From NCBI GenBank assembly GCA_964555645.1, contig CAZKTA010000006.1, positions 1 to 64,000 of the forward strand: a stretch of 64,000 nucleotides of DNA, written 5' to 3'. A program made the position numbers and the translations under genes. Each line of letters opens with the position of its first letter. Positions within the stretch are counted from its first letter, which is position 1. Source of the DNA: DTLC01 sp964555645 (lineage in GTDB: Bacteria > Verrucomicrobiota > Verrucomicrobiia > Limisphaerales > DTLC01). The notes under the pieces are model-generated. The model ran no database searches and was not told where the DNA came from. It saw only the letters and a list, made by a program, of their open reading frames with translations. This document shows, in pieces, positions 33,511-42,644 of the stretch.

Positions 33511-33751
33511 AGAATGCAAATTGGTTACTCGGTTTTTCTGTGGTTTATGTTGTCAAGCCGGCCTTATGCAAAAGCCACAGGTCGCTTTCTCCACCCGGGG
33601 TCGCGCGCATGTGGCCTATGTCATGCGTTTGCGCAACGTGGTACACAGAAACCTCTGCGCCGCTCGAAAAGAATGGAAGTGAAAAAACCATGAAACCTTT
33701 TCAAGCCTCGGAGGTGATACCGGTTGGTTGAGCCGGTTTTTGCGTCCACCG
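33511..33751. other. spacer after the aldolase gene
   Basis: This sequence lies between the GloVer remnant and the end of the aldolase gene. Minus-strand frames give short phrases such as ATPGGESDLWLLHKAGL that might be more of the decayed protein, but the resemblance is too short to assign. Confidence 0.3.
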
Positions 33752-34768
33752 TTATTCTTTTTCGATCAGGGTGTCGTAAAACTCGAGAATGTCCCCTTTC
33801 TGGCCTTTCAGTTCTGCCTCTTTGAATTTGATGGCCGCGCGCGGGTGTTGATTGAGCATGCCGGTAAGTAGATACGGCAGGTCGTACCCCCAGAGGAGTT
33901 TCGAACGCAACGGTTCGATCACGTTCTGAACACAAGCAAGCACAGGTCGCAGCTTGTATTTTGGGTTGTGCAGGAACGCAATCAACAGCTCAATCGGGCA
34001 ATTGCCAGCGCCGCGACCCAGGCCCGCAATTGTGGCGTCCAAAAAGTTTGCCCCCATAATGATGCCCTCGATTGTGTTTGCGAAAGCGAGCTGCATGTTG
34101 TTGTGCATGTGCACGCCGACCTCCTTGCCCGTTGCCTTGCAATACCTGAGATACTTTCGCACTAAATAGTGGACCTGCTCACTGTAAAGCGAGCCGAAGC
34201 TGTCGACCACATAAATTGCTTTGACTTCGGACTGCGCGATCAATTCAAGCCCCTCGTTCAACTCTGGCTCGGGAACGGCGGATACGGCCATCAGATTGAT
34301 CGTGGTTTCGTAGCCTTTGTCGTGCGCATCTTTAACCATGTCAAGTGCAGTTGGTATTTGGTGGATGTAGGTGGCCACGCGAATCATGTCCACAACGGAG
34401 TCTTTCTTAGGCGGTATGTCTTGCTTGTAATCACAGCGCTCAGCGTCGGCCATGACCGAGAGTTTCAAGCTTGTGGGATTGTCACCTACGATCCGGCGTA
34501 TGTCATCCTCGCGACAAAATTTCCAGCAACCAAACTCACTTACTTTGACCGTCTTACGCGATGCCTTGTAGCCAAGTTCCATGTAATCCACACCGGCAGC
34601 AACGCACGCCTCGTAAACGGCCTTAACGGTGGTGTCGTCGAACAGATGGTTGTTCATCAACCCGCCATCGCGGATCGTGCAATCGAGGATTTTGATTTCC
34701 GGCCGATACGATACCCAACGCGCAGCGGGGCCTTCGGCAGTCTTAGTCTGTTGTTTGTCAGTTTTCAT
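33752..34768 (-). CDS. HMGL/DmpG-type aldolase catalytic domain protein
   Basis: The 338-aa product starts at ATG 34768 (MKTDKQQTKTAEGPA). It has the TIM-barrel aldolase signature KILDCTIRDGGLMNNHLFDD, the acidic pair in DRC-type metal binding (VDYMELGYKASRK), and the metal-binding HMHNNMQLAFAN plus GLGRGAGNCPIELL. The family contains 4-hydroxy-2-oxovalerate aldolase, isopropylmalate and homocitrate synthases. The absence of a neighbouring acylating aldehyde dehydrogenase argues against classical DmpFG. It stands alone, divergent from the GrpE-like gene. Substrates cannot be inferred from sequence alone. Confidence 0.8.
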   Translation of the reverse strand: MKTDKQQTKTAEGPAARWVSYRPEIKILDCTIRDGGLMNNHLFDDTTVKAVYEACVAAGVDYMELGYKASRKTVKVSEFGCWKFCREDDIRRIVGDNPTSLKLSVMADAERCDYKQDIPPKKDSVVDMIRVATYIHQIPTALDMVKDAHDKGYETTINLMAVSAVPEPELNEGLELIAQSEVKAIYVVDSFGSLYSEQVHYLVRKYLRYCKATGKEVGVHMHNNMQLAFANTIEGIIMGANFLDATIAGLGRGAGNCPIELLIAFLHNPKYKLRPVLACVQNVIEPLRSKLLWGYDLPYLLTGMLNQHPRAAIKFKEAELKGQKGDILEFYDTLIEKE

Positions 34769-34939
34769 GCATGTAAATCGCAAACGTGTGCATAGGTCGG
34801 CCGTATTTTCGCATCTGCACCCACAAATAACAGCAAAATTTTTACTGTGCCACACCACATTGCAACCAGAGCGAACCATTCAGTCAGACCGAGGCGGCAG
34901 CTTGCGCGCAGGCGCCAGTTTTGATTAGCTCTTGGACGC

Positions 34940-35821
34940 ATGGCCGAATACAATAAACCGCGGCTGGTTAAATGGCCGTTCATTGTCGGGGACGTTTTGT
35001 TGGTTGGCGCAGCGATTTTTGTTGCATTGAACAAGGGCACCCCGCTGACTGACGCAACCCTTACGCTGTGTTCTGTAGCCATCCTACTGGGCGCTGTCAT
35101 TGGGATCACCCCGTTTGTGCTTGAATACCGTTCGCTCGTCAGATTAATCGAGGTTGAAACCTTGGCCGGCACGCTGCGTCAACTCAAAGGTCTCGAGGCC
35201 GTCGCACAAAGTGTCAATGCTGCAACTGCCCAGTGGCACGGCATCCAAGACCTCGCAGATCAAACACTGAAGGCCGCAAGAGAAGTTGCCCAAATGATGA
35301 CGACCGAGGCGGCTGCATTCCGCGAATTCATCCAAAAAACCGGCGACGCCGAAAAAGCGACGCTCAGGCTCGAGGTGGAAAAACTCAGCCGCGCACAACA
35401 CGAATGGTTACAGGTTCTGGTGTTGATACTTGATCATGTGTTTGCGTTAAACAAGGCTGCTGTGCGGTCAGGCAAACCCGAGCTGATCGAGCAGATTGGC
35501 CTGTTTCAAAATGCGTGTCGGGACGTTGCACGACGGGTTGGGCTTGTAGCATTTGAACCTGGCCTAGGCGAGCCGTTCAACCCTGACCGACACCGACTAA
35601 TTGATGAGCATGCAAAACCACCTCCAGATGCAGTTGTAGGTGAGACACTTGCCCCAGGATACAGTTTCCAAGGCCAATTCCTCAGGCCTGCTGTTGTGGC
35701 TCTCAAAAGCCATGAACCCGAGAAAAAAAGCGGCGACACGGAAAGAACAGAAAGAAAACGTGCTCAATCAAAGCCAACGCAATCGAACAAGGAACAAGAT
35801 ACCGAGCAATCACTGCTTTAA
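34940..35821 (+). CDS. membrane-anchored GrpE-like protein
   Basis: The 293-aa protein has two N-terminal membrane helices (PFIVGDVLLVGAAIFVAL and LTLCSVAILLGAVIGITPFV). A long alpha-helical coiled region follows (about residues 65-180). The next segment matches the GrpE C-terminal beta domain in pattern (FNPDRHRLIDEHAKPPP, then GETLAPGYSFQGQFLRPAVV). The tail is charged and rich in Lys, Glu and Gln. Canonical GrpE is soluble and smaller, so this looks like a membrane-tethered relative that could recruit or reset a DnaK-type chaperone. It lies upstream of the GH106-type gene with only 8 bp between frames; no functional link is apparent. Confidence 0.6.
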   Translation: MAEYNKPRLVKWPFIVGDVLLVGAAIFVALNKGTPLTDATLTLCSVAILLGAVIGITPFVLEYRSLVRLIEVETLAGTLRQLKGLEAVAQSVNAATAQWHGIQDLADQTLKAAREVAQMMTTEAAAFREFIQKTGDAEKATLRLEVEKLSRAQHEWLQVLVLILDHVFALNKAAVRSGKPELIEQIGLFQNACRDVARRVGLVAFEPGLGEPFNPDRHRLIDEHAKPPPDAVVGETLAPGYSFQGQFLRPAVVALKSHEPEKKSGDTERTERKRAQSKPTQSNKEQDTEQSLL

Positions 35822-35829
35822 CACAGTCC

Positions 35830-38661
35830 ATGCTTGTCATGTGCGTGGTTAACACCGAAACAAAATGCGGGCAGTTGCCCGAGCAATGTGGCAACCACGC
35901 CACTGTCGCGCGGCTGGGCTCGGTGTTGCGGCTGCTTTGGATGTACGTGGTAATTATTGGGCTGACGTGTGGATGCGCAAACCGCCTTAGAGCCCAACCT
36001 GTGGTGCGTGGTCTGGTGGCATGGCCCGCTCTGAGCAACACAATGAAGCCATGGACATATTGGTGGTGGCCCGGCAGCGCCGTTGATACAACAAATATCA
36101 CACGCCAACTGCAACTGTACAGCGCAGCTGGTCTAGGGGGTGTTCATATCATCCCTATTTACGGCGCCAGAGGCGCCGAACACAGATACATCCAGTACCT
36201 CGGGCCGAAATGGCTCGAGATGCTTGCCTACACAGTTGCTGAAGCGCGCCGGTACAAACTGGATGTTGACATTACACTTGGTACAGGCTGGTGTTTCGGC
36301 GGGCCGCATGTTACTGACCTCGAAGCAAACGCGCTGGTTGTGGTCCGCACGAACATTGTTCCACCGGGCGGCGTCCTTGGCGAAAAATTTGATCCGGCAA
36401 AAACACAAGCGCTGGTAGCGTTCTCATCGCACGGTAATTGCATCGAGTTAACACACAACATCAAGCCTGATGGCACCGTTGATTGGGTTGCACCTGGCAA
36501 CAGCGCGTGGACAGTTGTTGCGGTCTCACAACGACCCTCGGGTCAAAAGGTCAAACGCGCTGCCCCCGGTGGCGATGGACACATGTTGAACCTGTTCTAC
36601 CCCGAGGCGGTCCGAAACTATCTCAAGTGGTTTGATGATGCTTTGGCCAACTATACAGGGCCGAAACCGCGTGCGGTGTACCATGACTCATACGAGTACA
36701 GGTGCGATTGGTCACCCGATTTTTTCAACCAGTTCGAGAAAAGGCGCGGTTACAAATTGCAACTGCATTTGAGTGAATTTTTCGGGGACAGCACAAGCGA
36801 TACAGTTGCACGGCTCAAATGTGACTATCGCGAGACAGTCTCGGACTTGATCTACGAAAACCTCGCTAAATTGTGGACGCCATGGGCGCACCGACACGGG
36901 TTCATCACCCGCAACGAAGCCCACGGCTCGCCGGGCAACCTGCTAGACCTATACGCTGCTGCTGACGTGCCTGAGACCGAGTTTTTCAGGTTCGACCGCA
37001 ACATTCTCATTGCTAAGTTTGCCTCGTCACCAGCGCACGTGCTGGGCCGAAAACTCGTTAGCTCCGAGTCAGCCACGTGGCTTGCCGAGCATTTCAACGA
37101 GACACTTGGCGCGCTGAAACTTCTCATGGACGAATTTTTCGTCAGCGGGATAAACCACGTGTTTTACCACGGCACATGTTACTCACCCGACGACGCCCCA
37201 TGGCCGGGCTGGTTGTTCTATGCTTCAACGCAGATGAATCCGCGCAACTCGATCTGGCGCGATGTACCAGTGTTAAATGCTTACATCACACGGTGCCAAT
37301 CGGTGTTCCAAACAACACAACCCGACCACGACATACTGCTTTACTGGCCAATCCACGACCTTTGGCATAATCCAACCGGGCGTGTGCAGCAGTTGACTGT
37401 GCACACAACAGAATGGTTCACAGCTCAACCAATCGGACAGATTGCGTCACGTCTATGGTCACGCGGGTTCACCTTCGATTACGTGTCAGACAGACAGCTT
37501 GAGCTGGCCAAACCCAGCAGTGGCAACGTGAAAATGCCAGGTGGGGTTTATCAGACAGTTGTTGTTCCCCGATGCCAGCACATGCCACTGGGCACACTCA
37601 AGCGGCTTATTGCGCTTGCAAAAGCAGGTTGCACGATAATTTTCGAGGGTGACCTGCCAACCGACGTACCCGGCCTGTATAAACTCGAAGAACGGCGCGC
37701 TGAGCTGCGTAAGTTGCTCGAGCAAATCCAGCTGGCGCCCATCGGCCACACCCACGTAAGAGAAGCGCGCTTAGGCATCGGCCGATTCCTCGTGGGCAAC
37801 GTTGAAGCTGCGTTGGAAAAGGCGCAGATTGCACGTGAGCAGCTCGCCGACACTCAAGGCTTGCTGTTCATTCGGCGCAAGACGGGTAATGACCGCGTCT
37901 ATTTCATCGCAAATCATGGCCGCGAAGAATTTGACGCGTGGGTTACACTTGCCACCAAAGCACGCACCGCCGTGTTGATGGACGCAATGACAGGCCGGAT
38001 CGGTCGGGGCGCGACTCGGCCCGAGCCAGATGGTAAACTGCAGGTTTATTTGCAGCTATTGCCTTCTGAATCAGTTTTTGTCCACACGACCCGACGTGTA
38101 GCGGCTAAAACACCGAGCTGGCGCTACCTGAAAACCACCGAGGCACCAGTCGAAATCACGGGTACTTGGCACGTAAAGTTCATCACAGGCGACCCTGAGT
38201 TACCGGCAAGCTTCGAAACAACACAACTGGTGTCGTGGACAACACTCGCCGATACAAACGCGCACAGATTTGCCGGTACCGCACTTTACAGCATTAGGTT
38301 CAACCGGCCCGCCAAACAGGCCGATACATGGCTGCTTGACCTGGGGCGGGTCTGCGACAGCGCGCGTGTGCGGCTGAATGGGCGTGAGCTTGGCACGTTG
38401 ATCAATGCACCTTTCAGAATTGCACTCGACGGGCTAAATGCACAAAACAATTTGCTCGAGATCGAAGTGACTAACTTAAGCGCAAATCGAATCCGCGACC
38501 TTGACCGTCGGGGTGTGCAATGGAAGATTTTTCACGACATCAACTTTGTGAACGTGAACTACCGGCCCTTTGATGCTTCGGACTGGCCATTGCGCGAATC
38601 AGGTCTGCTCGGCCCAGTGACATTGGCGCCAGCAAACAGCTTCCACCTTACTGGAAACTAA
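35830..38661 (+). CDS. GH106-type glycoside hydrolase (alpha-L-rhamnosidase-like), exported
   Basis: The open frame is 943 codons. The actual start may be at TTG or ATG near 35920-35941, which would give a signal peptide around LLWMYVVIIGLTCGCANRLR with a possible lipobox. The body matches GH106-like enzymes. MKPWTYWWWPGSAVDTTNI lies near the N terminus, with GLGGVHIIPIYGARG and LDVDITLGTGWCFGGPHVT after it. RAVYHDSYEYRCDWSPDFF and FITRNEAHGSPGNLLDLYAA come further on. The C-terminal third has a beta-sandwich galactose-binding-like domain (WLLDLGRVCDSARVRLNGRE). Such enzymes remove rhamnose from plant polysaccharides such as pectin. No SusC/D or other polysaccharide genes flank it. Confidence 0.8.
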   Translation: MLVMCVVNTETKCGQLPEQCGNHATVARLGSVLRLLWMYVVIIGLTCGCANRLRAQPVVRGLVAWPALSNTMKPWTYWWWPGSAVDTTNITRQLQLYSAAGLGGVHIIPIYGARGAEHRYIQYLGPKWLEMLAYTVAEARRYKLDVDITLGTGWCFGGPHVTDLEANALVVVRTNIVPPGGVLGEKFDPAKTQALVAFSSHGNCIELTHNIKPDGTVDWVAPGNSAWTVVAVSQRPSGQKVKRAAPGGDGHMLNLFYPEAVRNYLKWFDDALANYTGPKPRAVYHDSYEYRCDWSPDFFNQFEKRRGYKLQLHLSEFFGDSTSDTVARLKCDYRETVSDLIYENLAKLWTPWAHRHGFITRNEAHGSPGNLLDLYAAADVPETEFFRFDRNILIAKFASSPAHVLGRKLVSSESATWLAEHFNETLGALKLLMDEFFVSGINHVFYHGTCYSPDDAPWPGWLFYASTQMNPRNSIWRDVPVLNAYITRCQSVFQTTQPDHDILLYWPIHDLWHNPTGRVQQLTVHTTEWFTAQPIGQIASRLWSRGFTFDYVSDRQLELAKPSSGNVKMPGGVYQTVVVPRCQHMPLGTLKRLIALAKAGCTIIFEGDLPTDVPGLYKLEERRAELRKLLEQIQLAPIGHTHVREARLGIGRFLVGNVEAALEKAQIAREQLADTQGLLFIRRKTGNDRVYFIANHGREEFDAWVTLATKARTAVLMDAMTGRIGRGATRPEPDGKLQVYLQLLPSESVFVHTTRRVAAKTPSWRYLKTTEAPVEITGTWHVKFITGDPELPASFETTQLVSWTTLADTNAHRFAGTALYSIRFNRPAKQADTWLLDLGRVCDSARVRLNGRELGTLINAPFRIALDGLNAQNNLLEIEVTNLSANRIRDLDRRGVQWKIFHDINFVNVNYRPFDASDWPLRESGLLGPVTLAPANSFHLTGN

Positions 38662-38674
38662 GCCACACCACACT

Positions 38675-38978
38675 GTGCGTTGGCCTGAATTCGTCGAGGC
38701 AGTCCAGAAGCGTAACGATCCTGATAAGCCCTTCGTTGTAAAGGCCCGGTTTACCGCCGGTTAAACACATTGAATTCATGTGGGTAACTGTGTGCAGGAT
38801 CGAGCGAGACAAAATTCAAGGGCGGCTTGAAAACGAACCGGCCGAACCGCAGAAAATGCGTGAAGGAGACGAAGTGCTCGTGCCGCTGGGCGATTTAAAC
38901 GACCGGCTGTGCGTAATTGACGGCAAACCGCAAGGCGGATTCACCATGAATGCAATCGCAGAAATCACAGGCCAATGA
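38675..38978 (+). pseudogene. frameshifted DUF2314 gene
   Basis: A DUF2314 protein can be read in two frames. From GTG 38675 the frame gives RWPEFVEAVQKRNDPDKPFV and VKARFTAG, then stops. One base over, the frame gives HIEFMWVTVCRIERDKIQG and LENEP, later GDEVLVPLGDLNDRLCVIDG and KPQGGFTMNAI, up to 38978. The halves join around 38759-38775 by a single-base shift. The N terminus is shorter than in most relatives. The function of DUF2314 is unknown. Confidence 0.6.
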
Positions 38979-39039
38979 ATGCCTGATCTTTCTCCACCCG
39001 AAAAATGCACGCTACAACCGGGCAGTCTTTATGTCTGCT

Positions 39040-40047
39040 TCACAATGCATGTATGTTGGCACGTGCGCGGGCGATGACCGTGCGCAGTGATTCTTCAAGT
39101 GATCTAGTTGGTTGCCAGCCAAGCAACCGCTGGATGCGCGTTATGTCAGGTACACGCCGCTGCATGTCTTCGAATCCGGGTGCATAAGCACGGTCAAACC
39201 GCACAAACTCAATCGGCGAGCATGTATCGGTCAGTTCGATGATTTTCCGTGCCAGAGCAAGCATCGAGATTTCCTCGGTGCTGCCGACGTTGAACACGCG
39301 CCCGGCTGCATCTGAGTGCATTGCAAGACCAACCAACGCCTCGACAACATCGCGCACGTCACAAAAACAGCGTGTCTGGCTACCATCAGCATAAACCGTG
39401 AGCGGTTCGCCTCGCAGCGCCTGGCGCACAAACCGCGGCACGACCATCCCGTAAAGACCTGTTTGGCGTGGGCCAATAGTGTTAAAAATACGTGCGCAGA
39501 CAACGGGCAAACCGAACTGCGTGTAATATGCCAAACCAAGGAACTCATCCACCATTTTGCTGGCTGCATACGCCCACCGCGCACGCGAAGTTGCTCCAAG
39601 CACAACGTCGTCGTCCTCACTGAACGGCACTTTGCAGCCTTTGCCATAAACCTCAGACGAGCTCGCAATCAACACGCGACAGCCGTACCGCGTGGCTGTA
39701 CGCAACACAAGCTCGGTGCCGAGCACGTTTGTCTCGATGGTCTGGACAGGTTTTTCGACAATCAATTTCACCCCCACAGCAGCTGCCAAATGGAAAATTA
39801 CCCGGCACTGGCTAGCCAAGTTCGACAGCGTGGCTTCATCCTCGATTGGTGCGTGAACAAACTGAAAAAGTGGATGCGTCCGCAGATGCGCGATGTTTTC
39901 CACCGTCCCAGTGGAAAGATTGTCAATTACAAGGACCCGATGGCCGCGCCCGAGTAAAGCATCAGCCAGATGCGACCCAATAAACCCTGCCCCACCGGTA
40001 ATCAGACACGTACAGCCTGCCAGGGAAGAGTCAATAGCGGCGTTCAT
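39040..40047 (-). CDS. NAD-dependent nucleotide-sugar epimerase/decarboxylase (extended SDR)
   Basis: This 335-aa extended SDR has the NAD site CLITGGAGFIGSHLADALLG, the catalytic Ser in IASSSEVYGKG, and YAASK (Tyr and Lys). FNTIGPRQTGLYGMVVPRFV and the C-terminal GFEDMQRRVPDITRIQRLLG are typical of UDP-glucuronate decarboxylase, UDP-glucose 4-epimerase and related enzymes. Its start overlaps the upstream dehydrogenase stop by 4 bp, so the pair forms one sugar-nucleotide pathway. Decarboxylation or epimerisation of a UDP-uronate is plausible. The exact sugar is not clear. Confidence 0.88.
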   Translation of the reverse strand: MNAAIDSSLAGCTCLITGGAGFIGSHLADALLGRGHRVLVIDNLSTGTVENIAHLRTHPLFQFVHAPIEDEATLSNLASQCRVIFHLAAAVGVKLIVEKPVQTIETNVLGTELVLRTATRYGCRVLIASSSEVYGKGCKVPFSEDDDVVLGATSRARWAYAASKMVDEFLGLAYYTQFGLPVVCARIFNTIGPRQTGLYGMVVPRFVRQALRGEPLTVYADGSQTRCFCDVRDVVEALVGLAMHSDAAGRVFNVGSTEEISMLALARKIIELTDTCSPIEFVRFDRAYAPGFEDMQRRVPDITRIQRLLGWQPTRSLEESLRTVIARARANIHAL

Positions 40048-41378
40048 GCTTTCCAGAGTTGGTGGGGGCGTGTCTTGACGCCTGCCATTGCATTTCGTGT
40101 ATCAACTATGCATTTTGCCCACTGCGCCAATTGCCTGTAGTTGACTGCTTTGTGATGCGTCACGATGACGACAGCGTCAAACTGCGATATTGTCCTGCGG
40201 TCCCATGGCACCGACCGCGCGCCCGCCCAGTGCGGATGCTCGCGCGTAGGTCGGATCACAGGTATGTGCGGGTCGTAATACGCCACCTCTGCACCGCGTC
40301 CTTTCAGCAAGTCCATAAGTTCGTATGCCGGTGATTCACGGTCGTCGTCCACGTTTGGTTTGTACGCAAGCCCGAGCACAAGTACTTTGCTCCCCTTGAG
40401 CGGTTTTTCGTTTGCATTTAGTGCTTGAATGATTTTCTGCAGAACGTGCTCGGGCATCGAAGTGTTGATCTGCCCAGCTAGCTCGATGAATTTGGTATCT
40501 TTACCCACCTCTCGCGCTTTCCAGGTCAGATAAAACGGATCTATCGGTATGCAGTGCCCACCTAAACCTGGCCCAGGATAAAACGGCATAAAACCAAACG
40601 GCTTGGTCTTTGCCGCTTCAATAACTTCCCAGATATCAATGCCCATCGCTTCGTAAACAAGCTTGAGCTCGTTTACAAGCGCTATGTTCACACTGCGAAA
40701 GATGTTCTCGAGCAGTTTGGCGGCTTCTGCCACACGACATGACGACACCGGTACTACGGTTTTGAACGCGCACCGATAAACCGCACATGTGCGTGTTGTA
40801 CATGCAACTGTGAACCCGCCAACGAGTTTCGGCACCGCAGACGGGTCAACCGCGGTGTTACCCGGGTCTTCGCGTTCGGGCGAAAAAGCCAGGTTGAAAT
40901 CAGCCCCGGCCTTTAGTCCCGAGCCGGTCTCAAGCACATTGCGTAATTCTGTGTCTGTTGTCCCTGGATAAGTCGTTGATTCAAGCACAACAAGCTGACC
41001 GCGTTTCAGATGCTTTGCAATTGTCTGGCCTGTGTTCAAAACATACGACAGGTCAGGCTCCCGGTGTTTGGTCAGGGGTGTCGGCACACAAATTAGCACC
41101 GCCTGCACGTTGGCTATCTGACTGAAATCGTTCGATGGCGCGAATCGGCCACTCCGCAGTGCCGCCCGAATTGCATCTGCAGGAATGTGTTTGATGTAAC
41201 TCTGGCCCTGTTTAAGTTTTTGGACCTTGGCAAGGTCTATATCCAATCCCACGACTCTGCAGCCGGCTCGTGCAAACCGCAGTGCCAATGGTAAACCAAC
41301 GTAACCAAGGCCGATCACAGCTATTGTGTTATCGCCACTTTTTTTGGAGTTAATTTTTGCAGTCATATTCGGTTTCAA
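40044..41378 (-). CDS. nucleotide-sugar (UDP-GlcNAc/ManNAc-type) 6-dehydrogenase
   Basis: The 444-aa enzyme belongs to the UDP-glucose/UDP-ManNAc dehydrogenase family. It has the NAD motif AVIGLGYVGLPLALRFARAG, the substrate/linker region YPGTTDTELRNVLE, and the catalytic Cys in PGPGLGGHCIPIDPFYLTWK. The C-terminal nucleotide domain reads VLGLAYKPNVDDDRESPAYE. WbpA-like enzymes keep the GGHCIPIDP form, which favours an N-acetylated substrate over UDP-glucose. An internal ATG four codons in is an alternative start. Overlap with the epimerase gene indicates a two-gene operon for a surface-polysaccharide precursor. Confidence 0.9.
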   Translation of the reverse strand: MKPNMTAKINSKKSGDNTIAVIGLGYVGLPLALRFARAGCRVVGLDIDLAKVQKLKQGQSYIKHIPADAIRAALRSGRFAPSNDFSQIANVQAVLICVPTPLTKHREPDLSYVLNTGQTIAKHLKRGQLVVLESTTYPGTTDTELRNVLETGSGLKAGADFNLAFSPEREDPGNTAVDPSAVPKLVGGFTVACTTRTCAVYRCAFKTVVPVSSCRVAEAAKLLENIFRSVNIALVNELKLVYEAMGIDIWEVIEAAKTKPFGFMPFYPGPGLGGHCIPIDPFYLTWKAREVGKDTKFIELAGQINTSMPEHVLQKIIQALNANEKPLKGSKVLVLGLAYKPNVDDDRESPAYELMDLLKGRGAEVAYYDPHIPVIRPTREHPHWAGARSVPWDRRTISQFDAVVIVTHHKAVNYRQLAQWAKCIVDTRNAMAGVKTRPHQLWKA

Positions 41379-41621
41379 TGCCAGCTTGCGATTTATCGTC
41401 GTGCGGCGTTCGAGGCCCCGTTGTCAGTCCTAAACCCCCAGTGCCACGCTCAACGCACTTTTCACGGGTTGAATCTGACTCAAACTGTGTGGTGAAATCA
41501 AGCAGTCAGTGACGGACATGCAAATTCACTGTTCGAGCCTTTAACATGAACACGCGCATGGTACGGCCACTACGGCCTTGTGCCGCCGTGCTTGACTTAG
41601 GTTCGGTTTTCCGAAACATGA

Positions 41622-42644
41622 ATGCGCGTGGCGTTGTTCACAATCGAAGATCAGTTCAGGTACGACATCGTGCGCAAGATCTACGAGGGCGGCATGGGGA
41701 TCGTGTATGAAGCCGAGCAGCACGGTGCACGCGGCTTTGTAAAGCGGGTTGCAATCAAGATCATTCGCGAGCATTACGCAAAACAGCCCGTTTTCATCGA
41801 AAATTTCGTCGGTGAAGCCAAGCTTGTGGCCGACCTTATCCACACCAACATCGTGCAGACGTACCATCTGGGTGAAGCAAACGGCAAGTATTTCATTGCG
41901 ATGGAACTGATTCGAGGGGTGAACCTCGAGCAACTCATGCTGCAGTTGGCAGCAAAAGAACAGCGGCTCCCGAAAGAACTTGCCGTGTTCATTGCAAGTC
42001 GCGTTGCGCGTGGTCTTGCGTACGCACACGCTAAAAGGGACAAAAACGGCAAACCGCTAGGCATTGTGCATCGGGATGTGAGCTTCAAAAATATCCTGAT
42101 AGCATTCGAGGGTGACGTTAAACTCACCGATTTCGGCATCGCAAAAGCACGCGGTTTTCTCATCGACAAGGAAGGCGAAGTCATAGCTGGTAAAGCCGAA
42201 TACATGAGTCCTGAACAAGCGAGTTTCAAACAAACAGACCAACGATCCGATTTGTTTTCAATGGGCGTTGTACTGGCGCATCTACTGCTGGGCTACAACA
42301 TCTTCAAAGGCCCCAATCCGGAAGAGTCACGACAACGCATCATAAGCCTTTCAGTACCGGATTTTCGCTCGCTGGACGAGCGGATTGATGACAGGCTTAA
42401 CGAGATTTTGCAGCGGTTGTTAACCCGCGATCTTGCAGGCCGGTACCAGACAGCCGATGAAGTGTTGTTTGACCTTGAACACTACATCTATCACCGTGGC
42501 TACGGCCCAACAAATGAAACGCTGGGCAAGTTCGTGCGTGAATTGTGTGAACAAACCGTACCTGCGGAGACCGAACCTGGCACGGGCAGCACAGACCTGC
42601 TCGAGTACGCCGCACGCCTCAGCAGGAAGACAGAACAATCATGA
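41622..42644 (+). CDS. soluble serine/threonine protein kinase
   Basis: The 340-aa protein is a Hanks-type kinase domain with little else. It shows the Gly-rich loop (YEGGMGIVYEAEQ), the ATP-binding Lys (RVAIKIIRE), the catalytic loop HRDVSFKNILI, DFGIA and the APE region in altered form (AEYMSPEQASFK). No membrane helix, PASTA or WD region was seen. The gene overlaps the following aguB-like gene by 4 bp. Targets are unknown, but co-transcription with metabolic genes is visible. Confidence 0.88.
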   Translation: MRVALFTIEDQFRYDIVRKIYEGGMGIVYEAEQHGARGFVKRVAIKIIREHYAKQPVFIENFVGEAKLVADLIHTNIVQTYHLGEANGKYFIAMELIRGVNLEQLMLQLAAKEQRLPKELAVFIASRVARGLAYAHAKRDKNGKPLGIVHRDVSFKNILIAFEGDVKLTDFGIAKARGFLIDKEGEVIAGKAEYMSPEQASFKQTDQRSDLFSMGVVLAHLLLGYNIFKGPNPEESRQRIISLSVPDFRSLDERIDDRLNEILQRLLTRDLAGRYQTADEVLFDLEHYIYHRGYGPTNETLGKFVRELCEQTVPAETEPGTGSTDLLEYAARLSRKTEQS

